From: Adhaeribacter swui
GTDB lineage: Bacteria > Bacteroidota > Bacteroidia > Cytophagales > Hymenobacteraceae
Direction: 5' to 3'
DNA length: 64,000 bases
NCBI RefSeq assembly: GCF_014217805.1
Contig: NZ_CP055156.1
Location: forward strand, 3,540,585-3,604,584
Shown here piece after piece: positions 46,790 through 55,053 of this stretch. Numbering within the stretch: the first letter of the stretch is position 1; each line of letters begins with the position of its first letter. The notes under the pieces are model-generated. The model was not told the origin of the DNA. It worked only from the letters and a program-made list of their open reading frames with translations, and did no database searches. A program made the position numbers and the translations under genes.

Positions 46790-46856
46790 CAAATATGAGC
46801 AAACAACAACTGATTTTAGGGGTACAAAAACGACAAAGAATGGGGTAATTGCGGCA
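46790..46856 (-). promoter_or_regulatory. Tandem-repeat operator and -7 element, site 3
   Basis: Toward the PhnB gene: TGCCGCAATTACCCC (46856-46842), 6 bases, TGTCGTTTTTGTACCCC (46835-46819), then 21 bases to CATATTTG (46797-46790), the -7 element. TGTCG starts are 21 bp apart. The operator lies 56 bases from the start codon. Confidence 0.75.
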
Positions 46857-46868
46857 GAATGAGTAAAG

Positions 46869-46917
46869 GGATATTGGATGTTGGATATTAGACACTAGAC
46901 ACTAGATATTAGATTTA
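46869..46917. repeat. Degenerate short tandem repeat
   Basis: Stretch of GATATTGGATGTTGGATATT followed by AGACACTAGACACTAGATAT: repeated TAGA/GGAT units. A similar run TTTAGATTTAGATGTTTGAT occurs at 27866. Low-complexity, no known function. The gap 46764-47156 holds this and site 3 only. Confidence 0.4.
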
Positions 46918-47156
46918 CAAACGGCCGTATGTAAGGTTTAAATTTGGTGTCCATCATATTTAATTAAAGTTGTCGAGTTTTAAAATACGCTAGGTGTAAT
47001 TTATAAAGTTTTGGTTTAAAAGCTTGCATCTGGGGCCTGGTAATTCCGGAAAGTTAAGGTGAGTGGGGGCTTAACCATATACTGTTTTCTGATTTTTAAA
47101 TTTTTTGCTTTCCTCTGATTTATTTAGTTAATTATCAGATTAAACGGTTCAAAATC

Positions 47157-48332
47157 ATGCGACTATCTGTAACTTTAAACGGGTATTGGGCTAAGCTGCC
47201 ACTAGTAATTTGGTTATGCTACGGCATAGGTTTGTTTTTCTTTTGCGGTCTGGTTCAAGCAAAGACCAAAACGGGAAGTACTACGCCCTTTGTTATTAAA
47301 CGGGGTACCAATATCAGCCATTGGCTGTCGCAAAGTACGCGGGTAGGGGCCGAACGAAAAGCTTTTTTCACGGAAAAAGACGTGGCCAATATTGCGGCTC
47401 TGGGCTTTGATCATATCCGGTTACCTATCGACGAAATGCAAATGTGGAACGAAGCCGGCCAAAAAGAGCCCGAAGCTTTTGCTTTGTTGCACGATGCCTT
47501 AAAGTGGTGCCAGAAATACAAACTTAAAACCGTAGTGGATTTGCACATTCTGCGGTCGCATTACTTTAACGCCACCGAAAAACCTCTTTTCACGCAGGTA
47601 GCGGCCCAGGAACGTTTTTACCAGTGTTGGCGCGATTTATCAGGAGAGTTAATAAAATATCCGATTACCCAGGTTGCTTACGAGCTCATGAACGAACCTG
47701 TAGCCGATGATCCGGAAGATTGGAACAAAATTGTGGATAAAGCCATTGCGGTTATCCGGGCGAAAGAACCCCGCCGGATTATTGTGGTAGGCTCTAACCG
47801 CTGGCAATCGCACGAAGAATTTGATAAATTACGTATACCCGCCAACGATAAAAATCTGTTATTAAGCTTTCATTATTACCTGCCTTTTTTGCTTACCCAC
47901 TACCAGGCCAGTTGGACTAAAATTGCTGCCTACAAAGGACCGGTGCATTATCCGGGCCGCACGGTTACCGACGAAGAACTGGCCGCGCTACCCGCCGACA
48001 TGGTTAGCCTGATTACAGATAACGAAAAGAGCCGGATTAAAACGGTATATAACGCCGCTAAATTTCAGGAAGATTTTCAAAAGCCCCTGGATTTTGCCCG
48101 TAAGCACGGTTTAAAGTTGTACTGTGGTGAATGGGGCGCGTTAAATACCGCTCCCAAAGCCGACCGGTTGCGCTGGTACCAGGACATGGTAACGGTGCTG
48201 GAAAAAAATAATATTGCCTGGGCTAACTGGGATTACAAAGGCGGCGGCTTCGGCTTCACGAATGCGCAAGGAGAAAACCACCAACCCGAAATGATTAAGA
48301 TTTTAACGGGTAAAGACGTAACAGCAAAATAA
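47157..48332 (+). CDS. Secreted GH5-type glycoside hydrolase
   Basis: 391 residues with an N-terminal hydrophobic segment (VIWLCYGIGLFFFCGLVQA) as signal peptide or anchor. Catalytic acid/base Glu180 in ELMNEP, nucleophile Glu325 in LYCGEWG; TNISHWLSQ, LGFDHIRLPID, VVDLHILR and SFHYYLPFLLTH match the endoglucanase (cellulase) layout. Probable beta-glucanase or mannanase. ANWDYKGGGFG closes the site. The start is ATG 47157. Confidence 0.9.
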   Translation: MRLSVTLNGYWAKLPLVIWLCYGIGLFFFCGLVQAKTKTGSTTPFVIKRGTNISHWLSQSTRVGAERKAFFTEKDVANIAALGFDHIRLPIDEMQMWNEAGQKEPEAFALLHDALKWCQKYKLKTVVDLHILRSHYFNATEKPLFTQVAAQERFYQCWRDLSGELIKYPITQVAYELMNEPVADDPEDWNKIVDKAIAVIRAKEPRRIIVVGSNRWQSHEEFDKLRIPANDKNLLLSFHYYLPFLLTHYQASWTKIAAYKGPVHYPGRTVTDEELAALPADMVSLITDNEKSRIKTVYNAAKFQEDFQKPLDFARKHGLKLYCGEWGALNTAPKADRLRWYQDMVTVLEKNNIAWANWDYKGGGFGFTNAQGENHQPEMIKILTGKDVTAK

Positions 48333-48432
48333 ATTAATCCCATCCGGAAGAAAAACAAGTTTTGTTACGTCCGGAAAATCAAAAATTTAAAAAAAAGGAG
48401 CTTATGCCCCTTTCTTAATTCTTATTCTAATT

Positions 48433-48574
48433 ATATGGCGAGCGTCCACGCTCGTGATGATCATCGTCCGGCCTCTGGACGGTTGGAAATTGTTGTAAAT
48501 TTAAAAAGGCTAATCTATTCGCCCGGCCGGAGGCCTACCAGATAGTAGACACGAGCGGGACGCTCGCGCCAGCA
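48433..48574. repeat. Dispersed palindromic repeat, family A, copy 2
   Basis: 142 bp between convergent GH5 and NmrA-like genes. Outer arms GGCGAGCGTCCACGCTCGTG and CACGAGCGGGACGCTCGCGC, inner TCCGGCCTCTGGACGG / GCCCGGCCGGAGGCC. Fills most of the 306-base gap 48333-48638. Confidence 0.85.
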
Positions 48575-48638
48575 GTAAATTTTTAAAAAACAATTTTAAA
48601 TCATAATACCGACCAACTTAACAGCTCTGCCTTACACA

Positions 48639-49529
48639 TTAAGCATTGTTATAAGCCTGGGCAAATGCGGGAGCAAAAGATTCAAGTTTGGTTTTGCTTA
48701 AAGTAATGGGTTTTTGTTGTTGGTATTCCGCCGCCATTTCGCCGCTGCGCAAGGCGGCGCCCATATCGGTGTAATGTTTAGCCATTTCTTCGGGTAAGCC
48801 GTTTTGGATCATGGCGGCTTTGGTGTCTTCATCCGAAAAATCGACCCAGTGCAAGTCGGGTTTACCTACCGCATTTCCCAGAACAGCGGCAATTTCGTGC
48901 GTAGTGCGTTCGTCGGACACCACGTAGCGGATGCTTTTGCCGGTAAATTTTAAATTTAACAGTTCTTCGGCAGCAGCTTCGGCAATATCGCTGGTATCTG
49001 CCAAAGCCAATTGTGTATCGGCACCAAAGTTACCGCCAATAATGCCCAGGTGCTTTACCATGCCGGCATTGTTTAAAAAGTTGTAGTAAAAATAACCGGG
49101 GCGCAAATGTATTACGTTCACGTTTTCCAGCTCATTTAAAGCTTGCTCTACGTAATAGATGCCACTTACCGGGCCACAACCTTCGGGCATGTGCGCACCA
49201 ATGCTGCTCAGGTTTACCACGTATTTTACTTCCGCTTCCCGGATGGCTTCGGCATAATTTTTACCTACCTGAACAATGTGTTCCAACCAGCCACCGTTGC
49301 TAAAAAACGGGGGCACCATGGTATAAACCGCATCGGCGTTGGTAAAGGTTTTAGTTAAAAAAGCAGTGTCATCTACGGAGCCGATAGCGGCGGTAGCGCC
49401 TAATTTTTCGATGTCAGCGGTTTTGTCGGCATTGCTGCTGATAATGGTTACCTGGTGGCCGGCCTGAATTAATTGCTGAGCCAATGGTTTGCTGATGTGT
49501 CCTAAAGAACCGGTTACAACGTATTTCAT
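48639..49529 (-). CDS. NmrA-like/NAD(P)H-binding SDR protein
   Basis: 296 residues of the atypical short-chain dehydrogenase (NmrA/TMR-like) group: YVVTGSLGHISKPLAQQLIQAGHQVTIIS is the nucleotide motif, then FTNADAVYTMVPPFF, YVVNLSSIGAHMPEGCGPVSGIYYVEQALNEL (with Tyr and the YxxxK-like position) and RYVVSDERTTHEIAAVLG. Such proteins reduce quinones or act as redox sensors; exact role unknown. Read divergently from an HxlR regulator (49622) whose operator lies between, so it is the likely target. Confidence 0.88.
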   Translation of the reverse strand: MKYVVTGSLGHISKPLAQQLIQAGHQVTIISSNADKTADIEKLGATAAIGSVDDTAFLTKTFTNADAVYTMVPPFFSNGGWLEHIVQVGKNYAEAIREAEVKYVVNLSSIGAHMPEGCGPVSGIYYVEQALNELENVNVIHLRPGYFYYNFLNNAGMVKHLGIIGGNFGADTQLALADTSDIAEAAAEELLNLKFTGKSIRYVVSDERTTHEIAAVLGNAVGKPDLHWVDFSDEDTKAAMIQNGLPEEMAKHYTDMGAALRSGEMAAEYQQQKPITLSKTKLESFAPAFAQAYNNA

Positions 49530-49542
49530 ATTTTTATATTTT

Positions 49543-49599
49543 TTTGATTTTATGATGAGCCAAAGGTATATTTGTACTTACTTTTTTACAAGTACTTAC
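49543..49599 (+). promoter_or_regulatory. Promoter and HxlR-type operator
   Basis: TTTG (49543-49546), 20 bases, TATATTTG (49567-49574): an exact consensus promoter for the HxlR gene. Over its start is the inverted repeat GTACTT (49574-49579), 10 bases, AAGTAC (49590-49595), and a direct repeat GTACTTAC (49574, 49592). This position suggests repression by its own product, and control of the divergent NmrA-like gene. Confidence 0.8.
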
Positions 49600-49621
49600 C
49601 CCAAAGTAGGTGACTCCGCAC

Positions 49622-49981
49622 ATGACGAAAATCAAAGAAGCTTCCACAAACCAGAGTAATAAAAACACGGCCTTGTTTGCCTGTCCGGTAACTTTTACGC
49701 TTACTAAAATAGGTGGGCGCTGGAAACCATTAATTATTTATAACTTACTCGATGGCCCGAAGCGCTACAGCGAATTACGAAAACAGATACCCGCTATTAC
49801 CGAGAAAATGTTGATTCAGCATTTAAAAGAATTAGAGGCAGATCAACTCATCAGCCGGCATGCTTTGGCAGTGGTGCCGCCGCACGTCGAATACCGCTTA
49901 ACTCCCGCGGGGCAGGAACTGGGACCGGCCATGAACGAAATGGCTAACTGGGGTTTTAAATACCGCGAGCCCGGTTTATAA
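49622..49981 (+). CDS. HxlR family transcriptional regulator (second)
   Basis: 119 residues from ATG 49622 (a GTG at 49610 is less likely). Family features: FACPVTFTLTKIGGRWKPLIIYNLLDGPKRYSELRKQIPAITEKMLIQHLKELEADQLISRH with the Cys of the CPV motif, then the wing YRLTPAGQELGPAMNEMANWG. Paralogue of 13313-13675. Divergent from the NmrA-like gene, as the other is from DoxX. Confidence 0.92.
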   Translation: MTKIKEASTNQSNKNTALFACPVTFTLTKIGGRWKPLIIYNLLDGPKRYSELRKQIPAITEKMLIQHLKELEADQLISRHALAVVPPHVEYRLTPAGQELGPAMNEMANWGFKYREPGL

Positions 49982-50235
49982 TTTTAAAATTTAAAAAATT
50001 TAAAATTTCAGTTTGCTTTTTGGCTTCTACCGGCAATAAGCTGCAAGTAGGTGGCACGGCGCACAATTTTACCATATAAAAATAAATTTATACCATAAAC
50101 CGGCTGGTTGATGTGCTTACTTTTGATAATAATTAACTCATTCATTACGAGGTAAATAACTCTTGATTTTTTAGTTATCAAGGGCTGCTGTTGTATTGGG
50201 TTGGGTTCCGAAATTATCTAAAAATTTTAAGGCAC

Positions 50236-51120
50236 ATGAAAAAAATAGCCGCGCTTCTATCTGCTTTTTGGCTTTGTCTCGTGGTAGGTTTAAGTTCTTT
50301 TCAGCCCAAAGAAGATTGGGAAAACTTACTCGACAAAGATTTAAGTAAGTGGGAAATGTATTTGAGTTACCGTCACAAACCGGGTTATAAAGGCGAACAG
50401 CCCAAAGATGCCGATGGCGTAGCTATTGAGCCAATTGGCTACAACAAAAACACCAGCAATGTATTTACCATGACCGAAGAAAAAGGCAAGCCGGTTTTGC
50501 GGATCAGTGGCGAAATTTATGGCTGCGTGTTTACCAAGCAAGAGTACGAAAACTACCATTTAAAACTAAAAGTAAAATGGGGAGATAAAAAGTGGGAGCC
50601 CCGCACCCAATTACTCAAAGACTCCGGGGTATTGTATCATTCTATTGGTGAAAGCGGCAAAGATTATTGGCGCTCCTGGATGCTGGGGCAGGAATTCCAG
50701 ATTATGGAAGGCCACATGGGCGATTACTGGACGATTGCTAATTCCGCCATTGATATTCGGGCCTTTATTCCGGAAGGCGACATGAACACGGTGGCAAGCG
50801 CCAAGCAGCCTTTTTTACCTTTGGGCCGGGGCACTAACCTAAGCGGTTTTTGCCTGCGCAGCGAAGATCACGAAAGCCCTAACGGCGAGTGGACCGATAT
50901 TGAATTAATTTGCTACCAGGATAAAAGTTTGCACATTGTAAACGGCCACGTGGTAATGGTGCTGCAAAATTCGCGGTACGTGGAGGATGGGAAACAAATT
51001 CCGTTAACCAAAGGCAAACTGCAACTGCAAAGCGAAGCCGCCGAAGTATTCTACAAAGACGTAAAAATTAAAAAACTGCCGGAATTGCCTAAAAAGTACG
51101 CGGCGTATTTTGCTAAGTAA
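50236..51120 (+). CDS. DUF1080 (3-keto-disaccharide hydrolase) family protein
   Basis: 294 residues from ATG 50236, with a signal peptide (KKIAALLSAFWLCLVVGLSSF). The beta-jellyroll shows LRISGEIYGCVFTKQEYENYHLKLKVKWGDK, the FQIMEGHMGDYWTIANSAIDIRAF stretch and WTDIELICYQDKSLHIVNGHVVMVLQNSRY, matching DUF1080, whose described activity is hydrolysis of 3-keto-sugar glycosides. Longer frame from 50191 would put 15 residues before the signal. Convergent with a TIM-barrel isomerase with which it shares a terminator. Confidence 0.9.
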   Translation: MKKIAALLSAFWLCLVVGLSSFQPKEDWENLLDKDLSKWEMYLSYRHKPGYKGEQPKDADGVAIEPIGYNKNTSNVFTMTEEKGKPVLRISGEIYGCVFTKQEYENYHLKLKVKWGDKKWEPRTQLLKDSGVLYHSIGESGKDYWRSWMLGQEFQIMEGHMGDYWTIANSAIDIRAFIPEGDMNTVASAKQPFLPLGRGTNLSGFCLRSEDHESPNGEWTDIELICYQDKSLHIVNGHVVMVLQNSRYVEDGKQIPLTKGKLQLQSEAAEVFYKDVKIKKLPELPKKYAAYFAK

Positions 51121-51130
51121 AAATTTTAAA

Positions 51131-51178
51131 AATAAACCCGATTCATAAACCTGCTAAAGTTTACGAATCGGGTTTATT
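51131..51178. terminator. Bidirectional terminator
   Basis: AATAAACCCGATTC (51131-51144) pairs with GAATCGGGTTTATT (51165-51178), with a further inner GTTTA-type pairing. Between convergent DUF1080 and isomerase genes. Confidence 0.75.
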
Positions 51179-51239
51179 TTTAAAATTTTTGATTGAAACA
51201 ATTTAAACTATCATCAGAAAGCCCAAATTGATAGCTTAG

Positions 51240-52223
51240 TTAAGCCTTATAAATACTGCTTTTCAGCCACTTTACGCTGCTGGCGGGGTCGTCTATGGTT
51301 TTAGCGCCATCTTGTTCAATAAAGGTGTGTTGCACACCGGATAATTTCGAATTTTCATACACCCGTTTAAAATCAAACTGGCCGGCCCCGAGCGGGCAGG
51401 GTCGTTTGGTATTCGGGTCAATGTCTTTCACGTGCCACAAGGGAAAACGGTTAGGGTATTGTTTAAACATGGCTACCGGGTCCATTTTGGCCATAAAAGC
51501 CCAGGCCAGGTCCAGTTCCATAAATACCTCGTTCTTGTTGGTTTGCGTTAAAATATAATCATACGCACTTATGCCATCTACTTTGTCGAACTCCGATTGG
51601 TGATTGTGGTAGGCAAACCGCATTTTGTTTTTGCGAGCCGCTTCGCCGGCTTTGGCAAATATTTCGGTGGTTCGTTTAATCTCGTCCATGGTAGATTCGG
51701 CGGAGCTGGAACAAACAACCCAGGAGCAACCTCCTTCGGCAGCTTCGTCTACAATTTGCTGCAGATTATCGGCCAGGTTGGTGCGCGGACCACCGGGAGG
51801 CGTTGGACGGTTGGCGTTCGTGGGTGGCGTAGCAATAGCTCCTACGGCACCATTAGCCGCTGTAGGTGGGGCAGCGGTCCGGTTGCGGGGCAAGCCGCCG
51901 TAGTGGTTGGCGATCCAGGTCATGCCGTTGTCTTTTACCATCGTACCAAATTCCTTGGCTTTGTGCCCGTAGTACAGGCCGCTAGCGGTACCGGTGGCCG
52001 TTTCCAGTTCTTTAATCCCCATGTCGGCAATTTGCTTTAATACCGCTTTGGTATCTACATCGGGGCTGTTCCACAAAAAGTTTAAGGTATAGGTTTGTAT
52101 ACCAATGGGCGGGTATTTAGCTGCCAGGTTAGCCAGCAAAGCATTGGCTTTGCCCAGGCCAGGTAGCAGGCCGGCAACGGCCAAAGCACCGGTCGTTTTT
52201 AAAAAAGTACGTCTGTTATACAT
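51240..52223 (-). CDS. Sugar phosphate isomerase/epimerase, Tat-exported
   Basis: 327 residues. Twin-arginine signal: NRRTFLKTTGALAVAGLLPG. TIM-barrel (AP endonuclease 2/xylose-isomerase-like) with PIGIQTYTLNFLW, IADMGIKELETA, FAYHNHQSEF, NEVFMELDLAWAFMAKMDPVAMFKQYPNRFPLWHVKDID, with the HNH and E/D/H metal-ligand positions of the fold. A Pro/Ala-rich insert at about 130-145 (TPPTNANRPTPPGGP) is odd. Known relatives take part in 3-keto-sugar or inositol catabolism, which fits the convergent DUF1080. Confidence 0.88.
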   Translation of the reverse strand: MYNRRTFLKTTGALAVAGLLPGLGKANALLANLAAKYPPIGIQTYTLNFLWNSPDVDTKAVLKQIADMGIKELETATGTASGLYYGHKAKEFGTMVKDNGMTWIANHYGGLPRNRTAAPPTAANGAVGAIATPPTNANRPTPPGGPRTNLADNLQQIVDEAAEGGCSWVVCSSSAESTMDEIKRTTEIFAKAGEAARKNKMRFAYHNHQSEFDKVDGISAYDYILTQTNKNEVFMELDLAWAFMAKMDPVAMFKQYPNRFPLWHVKDIDPNTKRPCPLGAGQFDFKRVYENSKLSGVQHTFIEQDGAKTIDDPASSVKWLKSSIYKA

Positions 52224-52410
52224 GCATTTTAGGTTAGAGTAAATCGAGCGATTAGGTTAAAAGTAAACAAGGCACCGGGAGTAAACCGGCGTCGGATAAG
52301 TAAGTTAAGCGATTATTTTTAAATTTTAAGAAATTTCCGGGTTAGCCATTTAATAAATCCTGAGTACTATTTTTCCGGATTATTTTTTGAATTTAGGTAG
52401 GAGCGTAGGG

Positions 52411-53355
52411 CTATAAGTACTTCCGGTAGAGGTTATACAGCACTTGTTGATCGAAGGGGGTTAAAATAGCGTTTACCTCGGTCTGGATAAAATGCAGCTT
52501 AAAAGCTTTGATGGCTGACGCCGGGTCTGTGATATCGTACCCGATAATCCGTAACGCCTCCAAGGCATTAAAATTAGCCGGAACCCCGGGAGCATTTAGC
52601 AAACTATCGGCCGGCAAAACCGGGATAGTAGTTACCGCAGTAGCACTAGCCGCTGAGTCGGGTAAAACGGGGGCAAGCAGCAGGGCCGTGGAGTCGGAAA
52701 CTGGCAATGGGAGTAAGGCATCGTACCATAAACCAAAACCATGTTGCGCCAATAATTGCCAGGGAAAAGTTGCGTTCGGGTCGTTTTTGCGGGTGGGCGC
52801 AATATCCGAGTGGCCAATGAAATTAGCCGTCGGAATGTTGTGGGTTTTCTTCAGGGTAGCTAATAATTTTATAAGACTGGTAATTTGCGGTTCGGCAAAA
52901 GGTTCGGCGCCGTTGTTATCCAGTTCAATACCCACCGACGAAGAGTTAATATCGGTGTTATTGCCCCATTTGCCGGCGCCGGCGTGCCAGGCCCGTAAAT
53001 AATCGTTGAGCATGTGGTATATCTTGCCGTTGCGATCAATGACATAGTGCGCGCTTACCTGGGTTCGGGGCTGGGTAAAGGTTTGCAGCGTTTGAGCCGC
53101 AGAACTCTGGGCCGTATGGTGAATAACCACGTAGTTGGGCTTACGGATGTTAAAGTTAGTGGTTCCGACCCACAAATCGCCCATTAGTAAGCTATCGGCA
53201 CCCGGGGTATTTACCGGCACCTGACGCAAACTGCGGGCGAATGCTTTTACTTGCTTTTTATAAGACTTATTAGTGGTAGCGTAAGGGTTGGAGGCACAAG
53301 CACCAAAACCAGCAGCCAAGAGTAAAAACCCTGCCCGGATTAATTGTTTCTTCAT
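52411..53355 (-). CDS. N-acetylmuramoyl-L-alanine amidase (AmiD-like) lipoprotein
   Basis: 314 residues. Lipobox FGAC (Cys20). Amidase_2 domain: YVVIHHTAQSS with zinc His79, GKIYHMLNDYLRAWHAG, SVGIELDNNG with a catalytic Glu, and IGHSDIAPTRKNDP with His182 and Asp192, spaced as in AmiD. The C-terminal part (LEALRIIGYDITDPASAIKAFKLHF) resembles a peptidoglycan-binding helical domain. It should cleave the amide between muramic acid and peptide in cell wall turnover. Starts at ATG 53355. Confidence 0.9.
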   Translation of the reverse strand: MKKQLIRAGFLLLAAGFGACASNPYATTNKSYKKQVKAFARSLRQVPVNTPGADSLLMGDLWVGTTNFNIRKPNYVVIHHTAQSSAAQTLQTFTQPRTQVSAHYVIDRNGKIYHMLNDYLRAWHAGAGKWGNNTDINSSSVGIELDNNGAEPFAEPQITSLIKLLATLKKTHNIPTANFIGHSDIAPTRKNDPNATFPWQLLAQHGFGLWYDALLPLPVSDSTALLLAPVLPDSAASATAVTTIPVLPADSLLNAPGVPANFNALEALRIIGYDITDPASAIKAFKLHFIQTEVNAILTPFDQQVLYNLYRKYL

Positions 53356-53659
53356 AAAACCAAAATATTGGCTTAAAGCTAACCATTCGGTTGAAGTTAC
53401 AAAACGGGAATTAGCCAGAAATTAGATTTAGACCGGCAAAGTTACTCCGGGAGCGGTTTATTCTTTCTTTACGCAAGTTGATCAGGTATTTCAAATAGTC
53501 TGAAGAATATCGCCGATAAATGTAGCATCTTCATTAATACCGGCGCTTTCCCCGAAATACTGCTGGTAAATACACCTGGCTCGTGCTTTTAATAACCCAA
53601 CCAGAATAGGCCAAACTACATCTAAAAATTTTAACCTGCTGTCTAACCCTGAACGGAGC
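53356..53659. other. 304-base intergenic region with an untracked frame
   Basis: On the minus strand a frame from about 53640 to the TGA at 53491 reads through, giving ARARCIYQQYFGESAGIN near its middle and IGDILQTI at its end, but it has no ATG/GTG start and overlaps the end of the DUF808 gene out of frame. It may be a remnant of a degraded gene or chance. Confidence 0.25.
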
Positions 53660-54580
53660 TTATTTTTTAAAAATTTTGCGTACCAGGCTCACAAATTTTT
53701 CAATGATAAAGCCCAGGATAATACCGCCAATGGCGCAGGCAAGGGCTTTTACTAACCAGGCAATAGGCGGAACACTTGCCAGCGCATGTTCGATATTTTC
53801 TACCAGGTGGTGCAGGAACGGTACCCCGTGCGTAATAATTTCAAAGCCTACCCACAACATGGCGGCGGTGCCCACATAACCTAAAATTTTTAAAAAATGG
53901 GGCATAAACTTAACAATACCGCGCCCCAAATTGCGTACCCCAGGAGAGTGGTTTTCTTTGGCCAAGTGCACCCCAAAATCATCGGCTTTTACTATAACAC
54001 CCACAAACCCATACACGGCAGCGGTAATAAAAACGGCTACGGCTAACAACACGATTATTTGGGTGGCTAAAGGCTGGTCGGCTACCTGGCTGTAGGCAAT
54101 AGCCATAATTTCGGAAGACAAAATAATGTCGGTGCGTACGGCGCTGGTAACCCTTTCTTTTTCCAGTTCTTCGGGGGTAATTACCTTGGCTGATTCAGCT
54201 TCGGTGGCGTGCGCCTCTTCGTGGGGGCTAAATATCGAATGCACTTTCTCGTAGCCTTCGAAACACAGGTAAGCGCCCCCCAGCATTAAAATAGGTTGAA
54301 TAGCCCAGGGCGCGAAAAAACCCAGCAATAAGGCTGCCGGCGCCAGGAATACCACTTTGTTAATAACCGATTTTTTAGCGATTTGCCAGATAATAGCGAT
54401 TTCCCGGGCGGGATCGAGGCCCACTACGTACTTGGGCGTAACGGCCGTATCATCAATCACGATGCCGGAAACCTTACCGGTGGTTTTTGCTACCTGTGTC
54501 GGAACATCGTCGAGGCTGGCGGCGCTAACTTTTACCAGGGCACCAATATCATCTAATAAAGCAAGTAGTCCAGAAGGCAT
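53660..54580 (-). CDS. DUF808 family inner-membrane protein
   Basis: 306 residues, several membrane segments. Signature MPSGLLALLDDIGALVKVSAASLDDVPTQ and TGKVSGIVIDDTAVTPKYVVGLDPAREIAIIWQIAKKSVINKVVFLAPAALLLGFF, ILMLGGAYLCFEGYEKVHSIF are diagnostic of DUF808 (YedI-like). Ends in a Lys-rich FVSLVRKIFKK. Function unknown; some relatives are linked to stress. ATG 54580. No close operon partner. Confidence 0.92.
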   Translation of the reverse strand: MPSGLLALLDDIGALVKVSAASLDDVPTQVAKTTGKVSGIVIDDTAVTPKYVVGLDPAREIAIIWQIAKKSVINKVVFLAPAALLLGFFAPWAIQPILMLGGAYLCFEGYEKVHSIFSPHEEAHATEAESAKVITPEELEKERVTSAVRTDIILSSEIMAIAYSQVADQPLATQIIVLLAVAVFITAAVYGFVGVIVKADDFGVHLAKENHSPGVRNLGRGIVKFMPHFLKILGYVGTAAMLWVGFEIITHGVPFLHHLVENIEHALASVPPIAWLVKALACAIGGIILGFIIEKFVSLVRKIFKK

Positions 54581-55053
54581 TTTTTAATTATGTTTTAATT
54601 GTGTACTTCAAAGGTAATTGCCTGGCTATTTAGTAGCGTATTTCCGCTAATTTTAATTTACCTGCCTGGCTAACGCAATAAGAATGATTAGTCTGGATTT
54701 TTAAATTTTCAACCCAAATTTAGATCGCATTCGTTTTACTATCCGGTGTACTGTTTCTCCTGAACCGGGTTGCCTCATTATTAACTGGAATTAACAGGAA
54801 CTGGTCGGTTACCAATATAAAGAGCCGCGGCAGCATTCCCAAATAAGACTTTTTTCGCTTAAATTCTTAACCCTGCACGGCTCGACCTGATGACGTAAGT
54901 GCTTTAGAATGAAAGATATAAAAAAGGGGGAATAGATATTCCCCCTTTTTGTAAAACTTGTATAGCACAATATCGCTTATTCTTCGGTTATAGCTCCCGC
55001 CAGAATCTTAAATTTTTAAAAATTTTTATTTTCTGTTGAGCCAAATTTTTAGC
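54581..55053. other. 473-base intergenic region with terminator
   Basis: Contains a hairpin AAAAAGGGGGAATA (54921-54934) GA TATTCCCCCTTTTT (54937-54950), a perfect 14-bp stem with T runs on both strands. It probably ends the minus-strand DUF6515 transcript. Otherwise empty; the DUF808 promoter must lie at its left edge. Confidence 0.6.

Noticed and set aside
46869-46917. Possible CRISPR-like array
   Set aside because: Units are 6-9 bases and degenerate, with no spacers; it is a simple repeat.
51597-52040. 147-codon plus-strand frame
   Set aside because: Antisense shadow of the Tat isomerase gene; residues follow from the opposite strand's codons.
53491-53640. Minus-strand frame ending IGDILQTI
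   Set aside because: It has no start codon and overlaps the DUF808 end out of frame; kept only as a possible remnant in the feature list.
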